From Kitasatospora sp. NBC_00374 (GTDB taxonomy: Bacteria; Actinomycetota; Actinomycetes; Streptomycetales; Streptomycetaceae), in NCBI RefSeq assembly GCF_041434935.1, contig NZ_CP107964.1, forward strand, positions 7,175,001 to 7,239,000: 64,000 bases of DNA, given 5' to 3'. A program made the position numbers and the translations under genes. The notes under the pieces are model-generated. The model was not told where the DNA came from and did no database searches. It was given only the letters and a program-made list of their open reading frames with translations. How positions within the stretch are numbered: the stretch's first letter is position 1; the number at the start of each line of letters is the position of its first letter. This document shows, one piece after another, positions 8,313 to 15,091 of this stretch.

Positions 8313-8406
8313 GCGGCGCCCGACCGACTCCTTCCCCCGGGGATCGGCGGCACCCGGATCGGGCCGGTCGGCCGGTCCGCCGCCGGTCCTCGCCCACTAT
8401 GGACGG

Positions 8407-9744
8407 GTGACGACCGTGACGACCGAGCACAGCGTGGCCGCGGCGGCCCAGGCCCAGCCGCCACCCCTGGGGATGGAGGTGCTCTGGGGACATCCGGTGA
8501 TCGCCCGGCTGGTGGTCGCCGGCCAGCGGCTGCGCCGGCTCGACCGGGAGCGTCCGTGGCTGCTGGACACCGCCGTGGTGCTCGCGGTCTTCGTGCTGTT
8601 CTGCCTGCCGGACCTGGTGCACGGCGGCGGCGGCCCGCGCGGCCTGCGGTTCAGGATCACGCGGCTGCCGGACGCCGGCACGCTGGCGTTCCAGGCCGCG
8701 CTCGTGGTGCCGCTGTGGTGGCGCCGCAGAGCGCCGTCCGAGGCCTTCGGGGTGATCGCCGCGGTCTTCGTGGCGCAGTGGATCATGCTGGTGTGGCTGC
8801 GCGCCGACGTCGCGCTGCTGATCGCGCTCTACAGCCTCGCGCTGCACGGCCGGCTGCGGCACCTGCCCTGGGCCTGCGCGGTTGCGGCGCTCGCGCTCGG
8901 CCTGGTCGCGCTGCGGGTCTCGACCGTGGTGACCTTCGGGGACGCGCTGTTCTTCCTGGGCAGCACCGCGACCGCCTCGGTGGCCCTCGGGCTCGCGCTG
9001 CGGATCCGCCGGGCCCACGTCGCGGCCCTGCAGGAGCGGGCGGTGCGCCTGGAGATCGAACGCGACCAGCGCACCGCGCTGGCCGCCGCCGCCGAACGGG
9101 CCCGGGTGGCCCGCGAGATGCACGACATCATCGGGCACAACCTGTCCGTCATCATCGGCCTCGCCGACGGCGGCGCGTACGCGGCCGGGGTCAACCCCGA
9201 CCGTGGCCGGGAGGCGCTGCGGCTCATCGCGGGCACCGGCCGGGAGGCGCTCGGTGAGATGCGCCGGATGCTCGGCGTCCTGCGCGAGGACCACGCCGGC
9301 CCCGAGCTCAGACCGCAGCCGGGCGTCGCCGACCTGAACGACCTGTGCGAACGCATCCGGGCCGCCGGGCCGCAGGTCACCTACCGCACCAGCGGCGACC
9401 TCGACAGCCTGGACCTGGGTGCCCAGCTCGCGGTCTACCGGATCGCGCAGGAGGCGCTGACCAACGCCCTCAAGCACGCGGGCAGCCGGACCAGGGCCCA
9501 GCTCCGGATCACGATGGACGGCCCGCTGGTCGGCATCCGCGTCCAGGACACCGGCCCGCCCGACGGCGGTCCCGGCACCGTCCGCGCGGCCGATCCCGCC
9601 GGGCACGGCCTGGCCGGGATGCGGGAACGCGCCGCCCTGTACGGCGGAACCGTCACCGCCGGCCCCGCGCCGGGCGGTGGCTGGACCGTCGAAGCCCTGC
9701 TCACCCTGACCCCGCCCGCCGACCTCGGAGGCCCCACCCCGTGA
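8407..9744 (+). CDS. membrane sensor histidine kinase, HisKA_3 / NarL-partner type
   Basis: A 445-residue kinase with about six membrane segments in residues 50-210, a short helix linker (IRRAHVAALQERAVRLEIERDQR), the dimerisation/phosphoacceptor helix with H239 in AREMHDIIGHNLSV, and a HATPase domain with the N-box EALTNALKH and the G-box GHGLAGMRERA. There is no large extracellular domain, so it probably senses the membrane or binds an intramembrane signal, as in bacterial LiaS/DesK-like kinases. A CACTAT -10-like hexamer ends 6 bases before the GTG, so the transcript is probably leaderless. The response regulator follows with a 4-base overlap. The exporter just upstream on the same strand is a likely target. 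Confidence 0.92.
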   Translation: MTTVTTEHSVAAAAQAQPPPLGMEVLWGHPVIARLVVAGQRLRRLDRERPWLLDTAVVLAVFVLFCLPDLVHGGGGPRGLRFRITRLPDAGTLAFQAALVVPLWWRRRAPSEAFGVIAAVFVAQWIMLVWLRADVALLIALYSLALHGRLRHLPWACAVAALALGLVALRVSTVVTFGDALFFLGSTATASVALGLALRIRRAHVAALQERAVRLEIERDQRTALAAAAERARVAREMHDIIGHNLSVIIGLADGGAYAAGVNPDRGREALRLIAGTGREALGEMRRMLGVLREDHAGPELRPQPGVADLNDLCERIRAAGPQVTYRTSGDLDSLDLGAQLAVYRIAQEALTNALKHAGSRTRAQLRITMDGPLVGIRVQDTGPPDGGPGTVRAADPAGHGLAGMRERAALYGGTVTAGPAPGGGWTVEALLTLTPPADLGGPTP

Positions 9745-10418
9745 CCACCGTGCTCATCGTCGACGACCAGCCCCTTCAGCGGTTCGGCTTCCGGATGCTG
9801 CTGGAGAGCTCGCCCGAGACCGAGGTGGTCGGCGAGGCCGCGCACGGCGCCGACGCGGTGCGCCGGGCCGCCGAACTGCGCCCCGACGTGGTCCTCATGG
9901 ACGTCCGGATGCCGGGGATGGACGGGATCGAGGCCACCCGGCGGATCGTCGCCGCGGGCGGCCGCTGCCGTATCCTGGTCCTGACGACCTTCGACATGGA
10001 CGAGTACGCGCACGCCGCTCTGCGTGCCGGAGCCAGTGGGTTCCTGTTGAAGGACGCACTCCCGGAGGAGCTGCTGGCCGGCATCCGGGCGGTCGCCTCC
10101 GGCGACGCCGTGATCGCCCCCGGCCTGACCCGCAGGCTGCTGGACGCGTACGCGCACCACCTGCCGGTCCTCGCCCCGGGACAGCAGCCCGCCGACGACC
10201 CGCGGCTGCGGGCCCTCACCGAGCGGGAGCGCGAGATCCTCGTCGCCATCGCCCAGGGCTGGACCAACGGCGAGATCGCGCAGCGGCTGGTACTCGCCGA
10301 GTCCACCGTGAAGACCCATGTCGGACGGGTGCTGGCGAAGATCGGCGCCCGGGACCGGGTGCAGGCCGTGATCTTCGCCTACGACCTGGGGCTCACCCGA
10401 GCCGCCGGTCCGGGCTGA
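9741..10418 (+). CDS. response regulator, NarL/LuxR family
   Basis: A 225-residue regulator. The receiver domain has acidic D8-D9, phosphoacceptor D54 in VVLMDVRMPGMDG, the switch Thr in LVLTTFD and Lys in LLKDALPEE. The C-terminal LuxR-type helix-turn-helix reads ALTEREREILVAIAQGWTNG then EIAQRLVLAESTVKTHVGRV. The GTG start overlaps the kinase stop by 4 bases, so this is the cognate partner. Phosphorylation should drive dimerisation and DNA binding. Targets are not visible in the sequence. Confidence 0.94.
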   Translation: MTTVLIVDDQPLQRFGFRMLLESSPETEVVGEAAHGADAVRRAAELRPDVVLMDVRMPGMDGIEATRRIVAAGGRCRILVLTTFDMDEYAHAALRAGASGFLLKDALPEELLAGIRAVASGDAVIAPGLTRRLLDAYAHHLPVLAPGQQPADDPRLRALTEREREILVAIAQGWTNGEIAQRLVLAESTVKTHVGRVLAKIGARDRVQAVIFAYDLGLTRAAGPG

Positions 10419-10529
10419 ACCGGACGCCCCGGCCCGTCCGCCCCGTCCCAGTCCGTCCGCCCCCTGCGCCCCGCCGTCAGTGTCGGGCGAACCACCGGGC
10501 TCCGGTCAGCGTCTGGACGACCATAGACT

Positions 10530-10547
10530 GTCTACAGTCTTGTAGAC
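10530..10547. promoter_or_regulatory. palindromic operator candidate GTCTAC-N6-GTAGAC upstream of the DedA operon
   Basis: GTCTACAGTCTTGTAGAC has the same arms and spacer length as the palindrome upstream of the MarR gene 4.2 kb away, and both are followed by GA. It lies 46 bases before the DedA start, and an overlapping near-palindrome AGACTGTCTACAGTCT adds symmetry. The position would suit a repressor covering the promoter. Confidence 0.55.
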
Positions 10548-10592
10548 GAACTTCGGGTGCGACCCGCACCCCCGGAGAGAGGCCTCCCCCCG

Positions 10593-11246
10593 ATGCCCCA
10601 GCCAACCGGCCTGCTGGCCGTGAACCTTCTGGACGCGAGCTCCCTGCTCGGGGCGTTCGGGGCCCTCGGCATCGCGATCGTGCTCTTCGCCGAGACCGGT
10701 CTGCTGATCGGCTTCTTCCTCCCCGGCGACTCCCTGCTCTTCACCGCCGGACTCCTGTGCGTGCCCGGCGCCGACGGCACGGTGCACCTCTCGCTCCCGC
10801 AGGTCCTGCTCGCCTCGGTGGCGGGCGCCCTGCTGGGTGCCCAGGCTGGATTCCTGATCGGCCGCCGCGGCGGCGGAGCCCTGCTGGCCCGCTCGCACAA
10901 CAAGCGGCTCCACGAGGGCGCCCACCGGGCGGAGGAACTGCTGAACCGCTACGGCCACGCCAAGGCCGTCGTGCTGGCCCGGTTCATCCCCGTCGTGCGC
11001 ACCGTCCTGAACCCGCTGGCCGGCGCCCTCGACGTGCCGACCCGGACCTTCACCGTCTGGCAGACCGTCGGCGGCCTGGTGTGGACGGTCGGCCTGGTGA
11101 TGGCCGGCTACGCCCTCGGCTCCTCGGTGCCCAACGTCGACCGCTACCTGCTGCCGATGGTCGCCCTCGTCGTCGTGCTGTCCCTGATCCCGCTCGCGCT
11201 GGAGCTGCTGAGGTCCCGCCGCGCGGCGAAGGCCGACAACCGGTGA
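10593..11246 (+). CDS. DedA family membrane protein
   Basis: A 217-residue DedA/VTT-fold protein. It carries the hallmark motifs: the re-entrant sequence ETGLLIGFFLPGDSLLF, the G-rich turn GALLGAQAGFLIGRRGG, and the second re-entrant arm ARFIPVVRTVLNPLAG. DedA proteins are thought to move lipids, including undecaprenyl phosphate, across the membrane using the proton gradient. The ATG is chosen because GGAGAGAGG precedes it; a GTG 36 bases earlier would start nearly on the operator. It overlaps by 4 bases with a PAP2 phosphatase, and a second one follows, which fits joint recycling of undecaprenyl pyrophosphate. Confidence 0.92.
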   Translation: MPQPTGLLAVNLLDASSLLGAFGALGIAIVLFAETGLLIGFFLPGDSLLFTAGLLCVPGADGTVHLSLPQVLLASVAGALLGAQAGFLIGRRGGGALLARSHNKRLHEGAHRAEELLNRYGHAKAVVLARFIPVVRTVLNPLAGALDVPTRTFTVWQTVGGLVWTVGLVMAGYALGSSVPNVDRYLLPMVALVVVLSLIPLALELLRSRRAAKADNR

Positions 11247-11854
11247 GCCGCGCCGGCCTCGCCCTCGACGGATCCGGCATCGACGGCTCGCTCTACCTGG
11301 ACGTCACCGGCCTCGCCCACCGCACCCCCGCGCCCGTCGGCCACCTGGTCGCCGACTGGTCCGCCTACGGGCTCGGCCTGTTCGCCCTGCTGATGGCCGC
11401 CGCCTGGTGGCGCGCCCGCCGAGGACCGTCGGCCGGGATGGCCGCCGCGCTCGCCGCACCCTTCGTGGTGGTGGCGGTCTTCGCCGCCGACACGGCACTG
11501 AAGTCCCTGCTGCGCGAGCCCCGGCCCTGCCGGGTGCTGCCGGCCGGAGCCACCCTGGAGGCCTGCCCGGGGGCCGGCGACTGGTCGATGCCCAGCAACC
11601 ACACCGTCGTCGCCTTCGCCGCCGCGGCCGCCCTGTGGCAGGTCGACCGGCGCCTGGCGGCCGTCGCCGCCGTGGCCGCCGTGGCGATGGGGGCCTCGCG
11701 GGTCTTCGTCGGCGTCCACTACCCGCACGACGTCCTCGCCGGAGCGGTGGTCGGCATCCTGCTCGGCCTGGCGCTCGCCCGCCCGGCCCGGCTCGCCGGG
11801 CCCGTCGTCGAGCACCTGCGGGCCGGACGGCTGCGCCCGCTGGTCGGCGGGTGA
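11243..11854 (+). CDS. PAP2-family phosphatase, undecaprenyl-diphosphatase (BcrC) like
   Basis: A 203-residue membrane phosphatase with the three PAP2 motifs: KSLLREPRPC (Lys and Arg of motif 1), MPSNHTVVA (motif 2, catalytic acid His) and SRVFVGVHYPHDV (motif 3, nucleophilic His). These residues lie between membrane helices on the outer face. BcrC-type enzymes remove a phosphate from undecaprenyl pyrophosphate and give low-level bacitracin tolerance. It starts with GTG inside the DedA stop and ends in a 4-base overlap with the next PAP2 gene, so three lipid-phosphate genes are coupled. Confidence 0.9.
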   Translation: MSRAGLALDGSGIDGSLYLDVTGLAHRTPAPVGHLVADWSAYGLGLFALLMAAAWWRARRGPSAGMAAALAAPFVVVAVFAADTALKSLLREPRPCRVLPAGATLEACPGAGDWSMPSNHTVVAFAAAAALWQVDRRLAAVAAVAAVAMGASRVFVGVHYPHDVLAGAVVGILLGLALARPARLAGPVVEHLRAGRLRPLVGG

Positions 11855-12579
11855 CCGGCGGGCCGGCCCTCGCTGGGCCCCGGAGCACCGCACGGACCGT
11901 CGCCCTGGCGGCCGGCATCCCGCTGCTGCTCTTCGCCGCGCTGACCGTCCTGCTGGCGGCCCACCGCTGGACCCCGTTCGCGGTCGAGCAGTCGCTGCAC
12001 GCCTGGTCGGTCGGCCACCGCCCGGCGGCCGCGGTCACCGCCGCGGGCCTCCTGACCGATCTGGGCACCGGGATCCCGCCCTACCTCGCCGCCGTCGTCG
12101 CCGGACTGCTGGCCCTGCGGCACTCCCCGGCCGCGCGGCACCGGGTGCTGGTGCTGGGCGGGCCGGTCCTCGCCCTGGCGCTCGGGCAGTTGCTCCGCAA
12201 CGGGCTGATGCGGGCGTTCGCCCGGCCCCGGCCGCCGGTGGCCGACTGGGTCGCGGCCTCGCCGAGCGGCTACTCCTATCCGTCCGGCCACGCCTTCACG
12301 GCCGCGGCCGCCGCCGGCCTGCTCGCCTGGGCGGTGGCACGCGGCGTACGGCGCGCCTGGACGGTGCCCGTCCTGACGGTCCTCGGCGTGCTGGCGGTGA
12401 CCGTCGGGCTCACCCGCGTCTACCTGGGGGTGCACTGGCCGCTCGACGTGGTCGGCGGGTGGCTCCTCGCGGCGGCCTGGCTCGGTCTGAGCCTGCCGCT
12501 GCTCGAACTGGTCGGCCGCCCGGCCGGCGCGGGGCCGCCCACGGTGGCGGAGCCCAGCTCCGTCAGCGGTCCTGGCTGA
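11851..12579 (+). CDS. PAP2-family phosphatase
   Basis: A 242-residue paralogue-class PAP2 enzyme with an N-terminal membrane helix (TVALAAGIPLLLFAALTVLLAA) and motifs LMRAFARPRPP, YPSGHAFTA and TRVYLGVHWPLDV, so all catalytic residues are present. It is the third gene of the DedA-PAP2-PAP2 operon and starts with GTG in the previous stop. The sequence differs clearly from the upstream PAP2 (SGH rather than SNH in motif 2), so it may prefer another substrate such as phosphatidate, phosphatidylglycerol phosphate or undecaprenyl pyrophosphate. Its last 17 bases overlap the convergent M56 gene. Confidence 0.9.
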   Translation: MTGGPALAGPRSTARTVALAAGIPLLLFAALTVLLAAHRWTPFAVEQSLHAWSVGHRPAAAVTAAGLLTDLGTGIPPYLAAVVAGLLALRHSPAARHRVLVLGGPVLALALGQLLRNGLMRAFARPRPPVADWVAASPSGYSYPSGHAFTAAAAAGLLAWAVARGVRRAWTVPVLTVLGVLAVTVGLTRVYLGVHWPLDVVGGWLLAAAWLGLSLPLLELVGRPAGAGPPTVAEPSSVSGPG

Positions 12580-13531
12580 CCTCCTGGGCCTGCTCGACGT
12601 ACTCGTGGAGCCCGTACGCGGAGCCGAGGCTCAGCGTCAGCGAGAGGGCGACGACCGCCAGCAGGCCGCCCGCCGCCATCCACCGGCCCCGGTGGCGCGG
12701 AGCCCGGGGGGCGGGACCGAGCAGGGCGCTGACCCGGCGCGGCACCGGCCCGGTGTCCACCGCCAGCAGCAGGCTCGGCTGCCGGCCGGAGGCGGAGGCG
12801 GCCAGCGCCGCCCGGGCGACGGCCGTGGCCACCAGCCGGCGGCTGCCCACCGCCTCGGCCGCGTCCTCGTCCGCCCACCGCTCCAGGTGGAAGGAGAGCG
12901 CCGGGCGCAGCCCGCGCAGCGCGGGATGCGCGGCGGCGGCGAGCTGGACGGTGCGGGCGATCAGGTGGTGACGGCCGGCCAGGTGGGCGCGCTCGTGCGC
13001 CAGCAGGACGTCGCGCTCGCTCCGGTCGAGTGCCCGCAGCATGGCCGAGGTCGCCACGACCCGGCCGGGACGCCCGGCGTGGCGGGGGAGCGCGAACGCG
13101 TCGGGGGCCCCCTCCGGCAGTACGGTCAGGTCGCCACCGCCGGGGTGCGCCTCGACCGTCCGCCAGGTCCGCGCGAGCAGGGCCCGCTGCCTGCGCCACA
13201 GGTGTGCCGCGCAGCCGCCGGCCACCAGCAGCGCGAGGGCGGCGCCCGCGGCGACCGGCACGGCCGCCGGTGAGGTCGACACGACCCAGGGCAGCGACAT
13301 CCGGACGTCGGCGGCCAGCCCCGGGTGGTGCAGCAGCCCGCCGCCGACCAGGACGCCCAGGGCGAGCAGGGTGCCGCCGGCCAGCGACCCGGCCGCACCG
13401 GCCAGGGTGAGCGAGGCGGCCCTGGGCGGCAGCAGATCGGCGAGCCGCCGGGCGGCGGGGACGGCGGCCCACGGGCAGATCAGGGCGAGCAGCACGAGCA
13501 CCATCACCAGCGGGCTCATCGGGACGTTCAC
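12563..13531 (-). CDS. M56-family membrane metalloprotease (BlaR1/MecR1-like, no sensor domain)
   Basis: A 322-residue membrane protein with segments near the N-terminus (MVLVLLALICPWAAV), at VSTSPAAVPVAAGAALALLVAG, and one at the C-terminus (WMAAGGLLAVVALSLTLSLG). Between the last two lies the zinc site HERAH, in LLAHERAHLAGRHHLIA, with a downstream acidic ligand in ERWADEDAAE. BlaR1 has an extra penicillin-binding domain after the last helix; here the protein stops, so the signal is something else. It starts with GTG overlapping the BlaI stop by 4 bases, and an in-frame ATG 12 bases later is an alternative. The likely role is cleavage or inactivation of the BlaI-like repressor on a cell-envelope signal. 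Confidence 0.9.
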   Translation of the reverse strand: MNVPMSPLVMVLVLLALICPWAAVPAARRLADLLPPRAASLTLAGAAGSLAGGTLLALGVLVGGGLLHHPGLAADVRMSLPWVVSTSPAAVPVAAGAALALLVAGGCAAHLWRRQRALLARTWRTVEAHPGGGDLTVLPEGAPDAFALPRHAGRPGRVVATSAMLRALDRSERDVLLAHERAHLAGRHHLIARTVQLAAAAHPALRGLRPALSFHLERWADEDAAEAVGSRRLVATAVARAALAASASGRQPSLLLAVDTGPVPRRVSALLGPAPRAPRHRGRWMAAGGLLAVVALSLTLSLGSAYGLHEYVEQAQEVSQDR

Positions 13532-13911
13532 CGGGCGTCCTCGCCCTCCGCGGTACGCAGCAGCCTGCGCAGCACGTCCTCGTCGTCCTCCGAGAGCGAG
13601 GAGACGAAGCGCTCCAGGACGAGCTCGCGGCGCGGGTCGCTGTGCAGTTCGCGGTGCATCCGGCTGGCGGCCAGTCCGGCGGCGTCGTGCACGGGGGAGT
13701 AGGCGAACCCGCGGCCGGCGCGTCGGCGGTCCAGGGTCCCCTTCTCGTGGAGGCGGGTGAGGATCGTCGTCACGGTGGTCCTGGCCAGTCCGCCGCCGAG
13801 GGCGTCGTTGACCTGCCCCGGGGTGAGCGGCTCCCGGGCCGCCCAGAGCACGGCCAGCACGTCCGCGACGAGTTCGCCGTGGGGACGCCTGGGGTCCCTC
13901 CCGTCCGCCAT
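13528..13911 (-). CDS. BlaI/MecI/CopY-family transcriptional repressor
   Basis: A 127-residue winged-helix repressor. The DNA-binding domain covers residues 12-80 with the typical LVADVLAVLWAAREPLTPGQ and TTVTTILTRLHEKGTLDRRR helices, and the C-terminal helices form the dimer and the site normally cut during induction. Length and order match the BlaI family. It is followed by its M56 protease with a 4-base overlap. A 10-bp perfect palindrome lies about 90 bases upstream and may be the operator. No beta-lactamase gene is adjacent. Confidence 0.92.
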   Translation of the reverse strand: MADGRDPRRPHGELVADVLAVLWAAREPLTPGQVNDALGGGLARTTVTTILTRLHEKGTLDRRRAGRGFAYSPVHDAAGLAASRMHRELHSDPRRELVLERFVSSLSEDDEDVLRRLLRTAEGEDAR

Positions 13912-14003
13912 CTCTTCCCTGCTCCCCTACGTGGCCGTGCCCGCTTCCCGCGGGTGTCTGGGTCCAGTGTGGCCGATGTGGTCGACGGCGGGCGACTACC
14001 GCG

Positions 14004-14013
14004 ATGTCGACAT
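14004..14013. promoter_or_regulatory. ATGTCGACAT palindrome upstream of the BlaI gene (operator candidate)
   Basis: A perfect 10-bp palindrome, flanked by the near-repeat CGATGTCGACATATCG, lies about 93 bases upstream of the repressor start in the region shared with the divergent molybdenum hydroxylase genes. BlaI operators in streptomycetes usually contain TACTAC/GTAGTA; only a weak GACTACC is seen here, so the assignment is tentative. Confidence 0.35.
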
Positions 14014-14092
14014 ATCGGTCATGCCCTCCTACGGTATGCCCGGCCCGGCCGCCCGTCCCGACCCGGGTGACCGAGGACACCGGCGGCACCTG

Positions 14093-14132
14093 GCATCTGC
14101 CAGGCTGACATGAGTAACGCGCTGGCAGATGC
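14093..14132. promoter_or_regulatory. 11-bp inverted repeat upstream of the molybdenum hydroxylase operon
   Basis: GCATCTGCCAG and its exact complement CTGGCAGATGC are separated by 18 bases and end 134 bases before the operon start. It could be a leader hairpin or a wide operator. No known regulator site is recognised. Confidence 0.4.
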
Positions 14133-14266
14133 AAGAAGCCGGCCGTCGATCCTCCTGGTCGATCCTCCAGTCCGCCCGCCGGCCGCCGGTGTGCGGCACC
14201 ACTCGTCCCCGCAGGTGGGGCGTTGCTTCAATCGCCGTATCGAGCTGTCGAGGACGGTGGAACAAC

Positions 14267-15091
14267 GTGGATCTGAACACGGTGCTGGAGGTACGCGACG
14301 CCCGCCGTCGCGATACGTGGCTGTCGGGCGACGCCTGGCTGGGGGGCGGCACCTATCTGTTCTCCGAGCCGCAGCCCCACCTCCGCCGGCTGATCGACCT
14401 GAGCCGGACGGGGTGGGAGCCGCTGCAGGTGACGGCCACCGGCGACCTGGAGATCGCCGCGACCTGCACCGTCGCCCGGCTGTCACGCTTCCCGAAGCCC
14501 GCGCACTGGACGGCGGCGCCGCTCTTCGAGCAGTGCTGCCGGGCGTTCCTGGCCTCGTGGAAGATCTGGAACATGGCCACCTTCGGCGGCAATCTGTGCA
14601 ACGCGCTGCCGGCCGGGCCGATGATCTCGCTGGCCGCCGGCCTCGACGGCGTCTGCCTGTTGCAGGCCCAGACCGGCGCCCGGCGCGAGGTCCCCGTCGG
14701 GCGGTTCGTCACCGGAGCCGGCCGCAACGTCCTGCACCCCGGCGAACTGCTGCGCTCGGTCACCCTGCCCGCCCGAGCGCTGCGGTCCAGGACGGCGTTC
14801 CGGCAGGCCTCGCTGTACGGGCTGGGCCGGTCCGGCGTGCTCGTGACCGGCACCCTCGACCCGCTCGACGGGACCCTGACGATCACCGTCTCGGCCTCCA
14901 CCGTACGGCCGATCCGGCTGGCCTTCCCGCTGCCGCCGAACGCGGCGGCGGTGCGCGAGGCGGTCGAGTACGGGATCGAGCCCGGGGAGTACTTCGACGA
15001 CATCCACGGACTGCCCGCCTGGCGGCGCCACATGACGTTCCGCTACGCCGAGGAGATCCGCCGCGAACTGACCGAGGAGGCCGGACGATGA
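14267..15091 (+). CDS. molybdenum hydroxylase FAD-binding medium subunit (CoxM/CutM/XdhB type)
   Basis: A 274-residue FAD subunit. The FAD-binding motif MATFGGNLCNALPAGP near residue 104 matches the family pattern TxGGNLCNAxPA. The C-terminal CO-dehydrogenase flavoprotein domain is present but short, ending in WRRHMTFRYAEEIRRELT. The usual first FAD motif near residue 35 reads WLGGGTYLFSEPQP, a variant of AGGT. The GTG start has a GGACGGTGG-like ribosome site. The stop overlaps the fused iron-sulfur/molybdenum subunit by 4 bases. The subunit passes electrons from the iron-sulfur clusters to NAD or another acceptor. The substrate is not known. Confidence 0.88.
   Translation: MDLNTVLEVRDARRRDTWLSGDAWLGGGTYLFSEPQPHLRRLIDLSRTGWEPLQVTATGDLEIAATCTVARLSRFPKPAHWTAAPLFEQCCRAFLASWKIWNMATFGGNLCNALPAGPMISLAAGLDGVCLLQAQTGARREVPVGRFVTGAGRNVLHPGELLRSVTLPARALRSRTAFRQASLYGLGRSGVLVTGTLDPLDGTLTITVSASTVRPIRLAFPLPPNAAAVREAVEYGIEPGEYFDDIHGLPAWRRHMTFRYAEEIRRELTEEAGR

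Noticed and set aside
14110..15090. Start of the fused molybdenum hydroxylase at the upstream ATG, adding about 326 residues
   Set aside because: That extension is a shadow of the FAD subunit; the small-subunit domain begins normally at the ATG at 15088.
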